Shown here piece by piece: positions 5,641 through 8,927 of a DNA stretch of 8,927 bases. Positions within the stretch are counted from its first letter, which is position 1; each line of letters starts with the position of its first letter. Under the pieces are notes generated by a model. That model was given only the letters and a program-made list of their open reading frames with translations. It had not been told where the DNA came from and did no database searches. Origin of the DNA: an uncultured Peptococcaceae bacterium (GTDB taxonomy: Bacteria > Bacillota > Dehalobacteriia > UBA4068 > UBA4997); assembly GCA_947626615.1 (NCBI GenBank), contig CANQSW010000056.1:1-8927 (forward strand), given 5' to 3'. The position numbers were made by a program, and so were the translations under genes.

Positions 5641-6708
5641 TTATTCCACCGCTTTCAGTTTTTCCGCCTGGTCGGAGGTGATCAGCGCTTCGATGACCTC
5701 GTCCAGCATACCCTGCAGCACGGCGTCCAGCTTGTGCAGCGTCAGGCCGATGCGGTGGTCGGTCACGCGCCCCTGCGGGAAATTATAGGTGCGGATGCGC
5801 TCGGAGCGGTCGCCGCTGCCGACCATGCTTTTGCGCTGCTCGGCCTCGGAGCCGTGCGCCTCCTGCTGCATTTTCTCCAGCACGCGGGCGCGCAGCACCT
5901 TCTCCGCCTTTTCGCGGTTTTTGTGCTGGTTCTTTTCGTCCTGGCAGCTGACGACGATGCCGGTGGGGATGTGGGTGAGCCGCACGGCGCTCTGCGTGGT
6001 GTTCACGCATTGGCCGCCCGGGCCGCTGGCGCAGAAAAGATCGACGCGGATATCGCCGGGGGCAAATTCCAGCTCCACTTCCTCCGCCTCGGGCAGCACC
6101 GCCACCGTGGCGGCCGAGGTGTGGATACGCCCGCCGGATTCCGTCTCCGGCACGCGCTGCACGCGGTGCACGCCGCTTTCAAACTTCAGCTTGCTGTAAG
6201 CGCCCCGGCCTTCGATCAGCATGACCATTTCCTTGATGCCGCCAAGGTCCGTGTAGCTGCTGGAGAGTATCTCCTGCCGCCAGCCCATGCGTTCGGCGTA
6301 GCGGCTGTACATCTTTTGCAGGTCGCCCGCAAAAAGCCCGGCCTCCTCGCCGCCCGTGCCGGCGCGAATCTCCAGTATCACGTTTTTGTCGTCGTTGGCG
6401 TCCTTGGGGAGCAGCAATATCTTCAGCTGCTTTTCCAGCTCGGCCGCTTTTTCCTTCTGCTCGGCCAGATCCTGCTCCGCCAGCTCGCGCAGTTCCGGGT
6501 CTTTTTCTTCGGCCAGCAGCTCTTTGGCGTCCGTCTGCGCGGCCAGAGCGCCCTGATATTCGCGGAAGGCGAGGACGATTGGCTCCAGGTCGGCGTGCTG
6601 CTTCATCAGCTTCTGCCAGGTGGCCTGGTCGGCGATCACCTCGGGCCGGGCGATAGCCGCCGTAAGTTCGTCGTATTTTTCCGCCAGGGCGGTTAGCTTT
6701 TCTTCCAT
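5641..6708 (-). CDS. prfA: Peptide chain release factor 1
   Basis: Class I release factor that reads UAA and UAG in the ribosomal A site and triggers peptidyl-tRNA hydrolysis. The 355-aa length is normal. Domain 1 is helical (1-105). ILEIRAGTGGEEA (111-123) leads into the core. The stop-codon tripeptide is Pro-Glu-Thr (187-189, in QRVPETESGGRIHTSA), which is the PxT form of RF1 rather than the SPF of RF2. The catalytic GGQ is at 231-233. SMVGSGDRSERIRTYNFPQ and GRVTDHRIGLTLHKLD are also RF1-typical. There is no programmed frameshift, again as expected for RF1. The residue after GGQ is Cys234 where His is common, and residue 226 is Cys where Arg is usual. AGGAG lies 9 nt before the ATG, and the gene starts 12 nt after the DUF1385 stop. 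Confidence 0.97.
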   Translation of the reverse strand: MEEKLTALAEKYDELTAAIARPEVIADQATWQKLMKQHADLEPIVLAFREYQGALAAQTDAKELLAEEKDPELRELAEQDLAEQKEKAAELEKQLKILLLPKDANDDKNVILEIRAGTGGEEAGLFAGDLQKMYSRYAERMGWRQEILSSSYTDLGGIKEMVMLIEGRGAYSKLKFESGVHRVQRVPETESGGRIHTSAATVAVLPEAEEVELEFAPGDIRVDLFCASGPGGQCVNTTQSAVRLTHIPTGIVVSCQDEKNQHKNREKAEKVLRARVLEKMQQEAHGSEAEQRKSMVGSGDRSERIRTYNFPQGRVTDHRIGLTLHKLDAVLQGMLDEVIEALITSDQAEKLKAVE

Positions 6709-6720
6709 AAATAAATTCTC

Positions 6721-7707
6721 CTATATCCCTTCCGGGTCGATTTTGGCGGCGGGCGTGGGCTTAGCGGCGGCGCGTTTGGCCGCCTCCAGCTCCGCCTCGC
6801 TGACCAGGCCGGCCGGCGGCTCGTTATAGGCTGCGCCGGGGAAGGCGGGCACTTTCAGCAGCGCCGCCAGCGCCACTTCGATCTCCTTGGCGTCCGGCTC
6901 CTTGGTGGTGAGCCGTTGCAGCCAGAGGCCGGGCGCGATCAGTATCTGCACCAGCTTGTTATTCGGATATTTCAGCGGCAGGCGGAAGACCTCGTAGGCG
7001 ATGCCCATCACCAGCGGCATGGCGACGATCTTGGTGGCGATACGCCCAATGACGTTGGTGTTGCCGATGAACGTGAACACGATCACCATCAGGATCAGAC
7101 TCATCATGATGAAGCTGGTGCCGCAGCGGCAGTTGATGCGCGATTGCTTTTTCACGTTGGCCACGGTGAGCGGCAGCCCGGCTTCCCAGCAGTTGATAGT
7201 TTTATGCTCCGCGCCGTGGTATTCAAACACGCGCGCGATATCGGGCAGCCGCCGTATCGCCACGACGTAGCCCAGAAACAGCGCCACGCGGATAACGCCC
7301 TCCACCAGAGAGCGGCCGAACGCCCCCAGATAAGGCAGAGTGAACGAGGCCGCGAACACCGGCAGCACCACGAAGAACACTATGGTGAGCGCCAGCGCCG
7401 AGATTATGGCCACGGCCATTTCTTTCCAGGTGAGCTTTTCTTCTTCTTCCTCGCCGGCCTGAAAAGCCGACCACGTCAGCGAGGAAAAGCCAACGTACAT
7501 CGATTCGGCAAAGGAGACGACGCCGCGCAGCAGCGGCAGCCCCAAAATAGGCCAGCGGGTTTTCAGCGAGCGCCGCCGCCCGGTCTTATAGACGATGCGC
7601 CCGTCCGGCGTGCGGGCGGCCATGGCGTAGCCCTGCGAGCCCTGCATCATCACGCCTTCCATCAGGGCTTGGCCGCCGAAGTATTCCGGCTGAGATTTTT
7701 TTGGCAT
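6721..7707 (-). CDS. DUF1385 (YqhQ-like) multipass membrane protein
   Basis: A 328-aa integral membrane protein of the DUF1385 family. Family motifs are GGQALMEGVMMQG (11-23), EYHGAEHKTINCWE (162-175) and RCGTSF (194-199), plus the late PGLWLQRLTTKEP segment (259-271). Hydrophobic spans appear at about 96-122, 136-152, 198-216 and 222-240. The conserved His/Glu/Cys cluster lies between spans 2 and 3 and could bind a metal or a small ligand, but this is inference. An acidic run of five Glu sits at 86-90, and an Ala/Pro/Glu-rich tail of about 40 residues is probably cytosolic and disordered. No biochemical role is established for the family, but its place between rpmE and prfA is widely conserved in clostridia. 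The start ATG (7707) follows AAGGAAG. No strong promoter is seen in the 108-nt gap after rpmE, so expression may rely on terminator read-through. Confidence 0.93.
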   Translation of the reverse strand: MPKKSQPEYFGGQALMEGVMMQGSQGYAMAARTPDGRIVYKTGRRRSLKTRWPILGLPLLRGVVSFAESMYVGFSSLTWSAFQAGEEEEEKLTWKEMAVAIISALALTIVFFVVLPVFAASFTLPYLGAFGRSLVEGVIRVALFLGYVVAIRRLPDIARVFEYHGAEHKTINCWEAGLPLTVANVKKQSRINCRCGTSFIMMSLILMVIVFTFIGNTNVIGRIATKIVAMPLVMGIAYEVFRLPLKYPNNKLVQILIAPGLWLQRLTTKEPDAKEIEVALAALLKVPAFPGAAYNEPPAGLVSEAELEAAKRAAAKPTPAAKIDPEGI

Positions 7708-7761
7708 AATAACTTCCTTTTAATATAATACGCTTTAACTATACGCCGTTTTTGCTAATGG

Positions 7762-7796
7762 AAAAAGCGGTGAAGCCGCTTACGCGGCGCCACCGC
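7762..7796 (-). terminator. Intrinsic terminator after rpmE
   Basis: On the minus strand GCGGTG pairs with CACCGC. Inside it GCCGC pairs with GCGGC around a GTAA tetraloop of the stable GNRA class, with a 2x2 internal mismatch between the two helices. TTTTTCC follows directly. It begins about 20 nt after the rpmE stop. It should end most rpmE transcripts and set a lower level for the DUF1385-prfA operon by read-through. Confidence 0.85.
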
Positions 7797-7815
7797 CCCC
7801 AAAAACGCAGCCAGA

Positions 7816-8019
7816 CTATTCCAGGCCGTATTTTTTCTTGAATTTATCGACCCTGCCGCCGGCTTCCACCATCAGCCGTTTGCTGCCGGTGTAAAACGGG
7901 TGGCATTTGGAGCAGACCTCGACCTTTATCTCCTTGGCGGTGGAGCCGGACATGAATTTGTTGCCGCAGGCGCAGGTCACTTCAACTTCCTGATATTTCG
8001 GATGGATACCTTCCTTCAT
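7816..8019 (-). CDS. rpmE: Ribosomal protein L31 (bL31), zinc-binding type
   Basis: A 67-aa component of the 50S subunit that bridges to the 30S subunit. The sequence starts MKEGIHPKYQ, the family's standard opening, and carries the four zinc ligands Cys16 and Cys18 (CAC) with Cys36 and Cys39 (CSKC). It ends with GGRVDKFKKKYG. This is the C+ type; the Zur-controlled C- paralogue lacks these cysteines. The start is ATG at 8019, with AGAGGTG 6 nt upstream. The frame is open upstream to 8121, but those codons lie in the leader and are not L31-like. It has a strong promoter, a structured leader and its own terminator, consistent with high separate expression. Confidence 0.97.
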   Translation of the reverse strand: MKEGIHPKYQEVEVTCACGNKFMSGSTAKEIKVEVCSKCHPFYTGSKRLMVEAGGRVDKFKKKYGLE

Positions 8020-8053
8020 CCTTATCACCTCTTTCTTTTGTTTCTCGCTTATC

Positions 8054-8081
8054 GCGGCGCGGGGGTCAACTTCCGCACCGC
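8054..8081 (-). promoter_or_regulatory. Hairpin in the rpmE leader, candidate autoregulatory element
   Basis: In the about 105-nt leader the minus strand reads GCGGTGCGG (8081-8073), a 10-nt loop, then CCGCGCCGC (8062-8054). This gives a 9-bp stem with one G-U pair, ending about 22 nt before the Shine-Dalgarno. No T-tract follows, so it is not a terminator. L31 genes in several bacterial groups have leaders that bind the protein. This stem could be such a site, but I cannot match it to a covariance model by eye. Confidence 0.4.
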
Positions 8082-8131
8082 TCTCAAAACAAACGCGCCC
8101 AAAAAAGCGCAGGTTGCTCAACAGCTTAAAA

Positions 8132-8160
8132 ATTATAGCATAAACCGCGGGGTCTGTAAA
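8132..8160 (-). promoter_or_regulatory. Strong sigma-A-type promoter for rpmE
   Basis: Minus-strand TTTACA (8160-8155), a 17-bp spacer and a perfect TATAAT (8137-8132), with TG one base before the -10 (an extended -10). Start is predicted near 8125, giving a leader of about 105 nt. This is the best promoter in the window and fits a ribosomal protein gene. Confidence 0.88.
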
Positions 8161-8281
8161 GAGTTTTGCCGCAAAATCGCCGGCTTTTTCACAAATTTTT
8201 CACCGGCGACCGCCGCAAACTAGTACAATCTGCGCTTTTTGTCCAACTGGCGGCAAATTTTGCAAAAATTTCCCCACAAGG
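8161..8281. other. Intergenic DNA between the divergent rpmE and mrpA promoters, with short repeats
   Basis: No gene is visible here. The stretch holds several small symmetrical elements: a 13-bp palindrome TTTTGCCGCAAAA (8164-8176) starting 3 bp upstream of the rpmE -35; a 7-bp inverted repeat TCGCCGG (8177-8183) and CCGGCGA (8203-8209); and, between those arms, an 8-bp direct repeat TTTTTCAC at 8185-8192 and 8196-8203, spaced 11 bp (one helical turn). A further near-palindrome of the form AAATTTTGCAAAAATTT follows at roughly 8255-8271. These could be binding sites for a shared regulator. No known box is recognised. Confidence 0.5.
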
Positions 8282-8284
8282 GTA

Positions 8285-8313
8285 TGGAAATGACGCGGTG
8301 AAAGTGCTATTAT
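8285..8313 (+). promoter_or_regulatory. Probable promoter for the mrp operon
   Basis: TGGAAA (8285-8290), a 17-bp spacer and TATTAT (8308-8313) give a start near 8320 and a leader of about 100 nt. The -35 matches at 4 of 6 positions. A second -10-like sequence, TATAAA, about 10 bp further on (with GTGAAA upstream) is an alternative, so the exact start is uncertain. Confidence 0.5.
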
Positions 8314-8319
8314 TTTACA

Positions 8320-8421
8320 TATAAAAGGGTGGGAGTTGGCCTTTTTTGCTCCCGGCCCAGGCGCGGCTGCCCGGCGGGGTCTTTTGGCCGGGGCGCGGCC
8401 CTATATAAGGAGGTGCGGTCA
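8320..8421 (+). promoter_or_regulatory. G+C-rich 5' leader of mrpA
   Basis: The leader is very G+C-rich except for short T runs and can form competing stems: GGGAG (8331-8335) with CTCCC (8349-8353), and CCCGGC with GCCGGG at about 8370-8392. The CTCC segment could instead pair with GGAG of the Shine-Dalgarno (8409-8412), which would give an on/off arrangement. There is no ATG in it. The mrpA frame is open back to a GTG at 8329, but that codon lacks a spaced Shine-Dalgarno. The function as a regulatory leader is inferred from the shape only. Confidence 0.35.
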
Positions 8422-8927
8422 ATGCTTTTGGGTTTGGTTTTGCTGCCGTTTGCGGCCGCCTGTTTGATGCCGCTTCTCAGCAAGATCCTCAAAAATAAAA
8501 TTGGTTACGCGGCGGCGGCGGTGCCGCTGGTGCTGTTCGTCTCGTTTTTGGCGTTGCTGCCAAAGGTGAACGCGGGCGAGAAGGTGAGCGCCGCGCTAAG
8601 CTGGATACCCTCGCTCGGCATCGATCTGGCGGTGCGGCTGGACGGCCTCTCGCTGCTGTTCGTGCTGCTGATCAGCGGTATCGGCCTGGCGGTGATGATC
8701 TATTCGATCTTTTATCTCAGCGCCAAAGAACGCCTGGCCAATTTCTACACGTTCATCATGCTTTTTATGGGCGCGATGCTGGGCGTCTGCACTTCGGCCA
8801 ACCTGGTCTGCATGTATATGTTCTGGGAGCTCACCTCCGTGTCCTCCTTCCTGCTCATCGGCTTCTGGTATGAAAAAGAAGCGCCGCGTCTGGGCGCGCA
8901 GAAGGCCTTGCTGGTGACTATGGCCGG
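8422..8927 (+). CDS. mrpA: Na+/H+ antiporter Mrp complex, subunit A (5' part)
   Basis: The first 168 codons of a large membrane protein cut by the window edge. Full MrpA is about 770-800 aa and is related to NuoL of complex I. The recognisable segment LSWIPSLGIDLAVRLDGLSLLF (in pieces, residues 59-80) and FYTFIMLFMGAMLGV (108-122) are close to MrpA/MnhA. FWELTSVSSFLLIGFWY (134-150) holds the conserved Glu136, equivalent to the essential Glu140 of Bacillus MrpA. Hydrophobic spans lie at about 1-20, 28-47, 75-99, 108-127 and 128-148. The complex exchanges cytoplasmic Na+ for H+ and supports pH and sodium homeostasis. The start ATG is supported by a perfect AAGGAGGTG (8407-8415). Related Mbh/Mbx and hydrogenase antiporter subunits share this domain, so the following genes would settle the exact complex. 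It is transcribed away from the rest of the window. Confidence 0.88.
   Translation, partial: MLLGLVLLPFAAACLMPLLSKILKNKIGYAAAAVPLVLFVSFLALLPKVNAGEKVSAALSWIPSLGIDLAVRLDGLSLLFVLLISGIGLAVMIYSIFYLSAKERLANFYTFIMLFMGAMLGVCTSANLVCMYMFWELTSVSSFLLIGFWYEKEAPRLGAQKALLVTMA

Noticed and set aside
5734..6696. Long plus-strand open frame (320 codons) antisense to prfA
   Set aside because: Its composition (His, Ala, Val, Gln, Leu) is what results from reading the opposite strand of a G+C-rich gene. It has no recognisable family and no credible ribosome site, while prfA is certain.
6916..7728. Plus-strand open frame of 270 codons opposite DUF1385
   Set aside because: It is rich in His, Gln and Arg from antisense reading of membrane-protein codons, and DUF1385 motifs are clear on the other strand.
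8020..8121. N-terminal extension of L31 to 101 residues
   Set aside because: The extension lies in the leader, is absent from the L31 family, and would bypass the strong AGAGGTG site in front of MKEGIHPKYQ.
8329..8421. GTG at 8329 in frame with mrpA as an alternative start
   Set aside because: It has no spaced Shine-Dalgarno, would add an Arg/Pro/Gly-rich segment before the first membrane span, and the ATG at 8422 has a perfect AAGGAGGTG.
8310..8492. Minus-strand 60-codon frame over the mrpA leader and start
   Set aside because: It overlaps the mrpA ribosome site and start in antisense, and its composition is basic and low in complexity, with no family resemblance.
1..8927. CRISPR array, insertion sequence, prophage or tRNA gene
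   Set aside because: I saw no regularly spaced repeats, transposase-like protein, terminal inverted repeats with target duplications, or tRNA cloverleaf on either strand. Almost all the DNA is taken up by housekeeping genes.

Overview
The window is a G+C-rich bacterial chromosome segment, most likely from a Bacillota (Firmicutes) lineage in Clostridia or Negativicutes. I base this on the gene order rpmE - DUF1385 - prfA - prmC - sua5 - ywlE - rpiB - ywlG. It parallels the prfA/ywk/ywl region of Bacillus and the rpmE-DUF1385-prfA clusters of clostridia. The stand-alone AICAR transformylase, the DUF1836 gene and the purine-rich Shine-Dalgarno sites fit the same lineage. I cannot name a genus.

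Right edge (about 8020-8927): a divergent intergenic region separates rpmE (leftward) from the 5' part of mrpA/mnhA (rightward, cut by the window edge), the large subunit of a multisubunit Na+/H+ antiporter. Both sides have recognisable promoters. The rpmE promoter is close to consensus with an extended -10. Both genes have leaders of about 100 nt with predicted structure.

Centre (3270-8019, all leftward): rpmE (ribosomal protein L31), an intrinsic terminator, a DUF1385 membrane protein, then a tightly packed translation-quality block. That block is prfA (release factor 1), prmC (the methyltransferase that modifies the release-factor GGQ glutamine), sua5 (threonylcarbamoyl-AMP synthase for tRNA t6A) and a YwlE-type protein-arginine phosphatase. 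The junctions are TAA/ATG abutment, 3-nt gaps or short overlaps, so this is one operon with translational coupling. A long-armed hairpin with A- and T-tracts closes it.

Left (216-3132, leftward): rpiB and ywlG overlap by 4 nt and probably form their own unit. A clear sigma-A-type promoter then starts a second unit: a DUF1836 putative DNA-binding protein and a stand-alone AICAR transformylase (purine synthesis step 9, without the IMP cyclohydrolase domain). A 13-bp-arm inverted repeat sits just upstream of that promoter and could be an operator. At the extreme left is the 5' end of an exported protein that begins with TTG.

No mobile element, CRISPR array, tRNA/rRNA or phage gene is visible. 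The window is mostly conserved housekeeping sequence and I see no convincing undescribed multi-gene system. The items most worth a second look are the regulatory structures and a few residue substitutions in conserved motifs.
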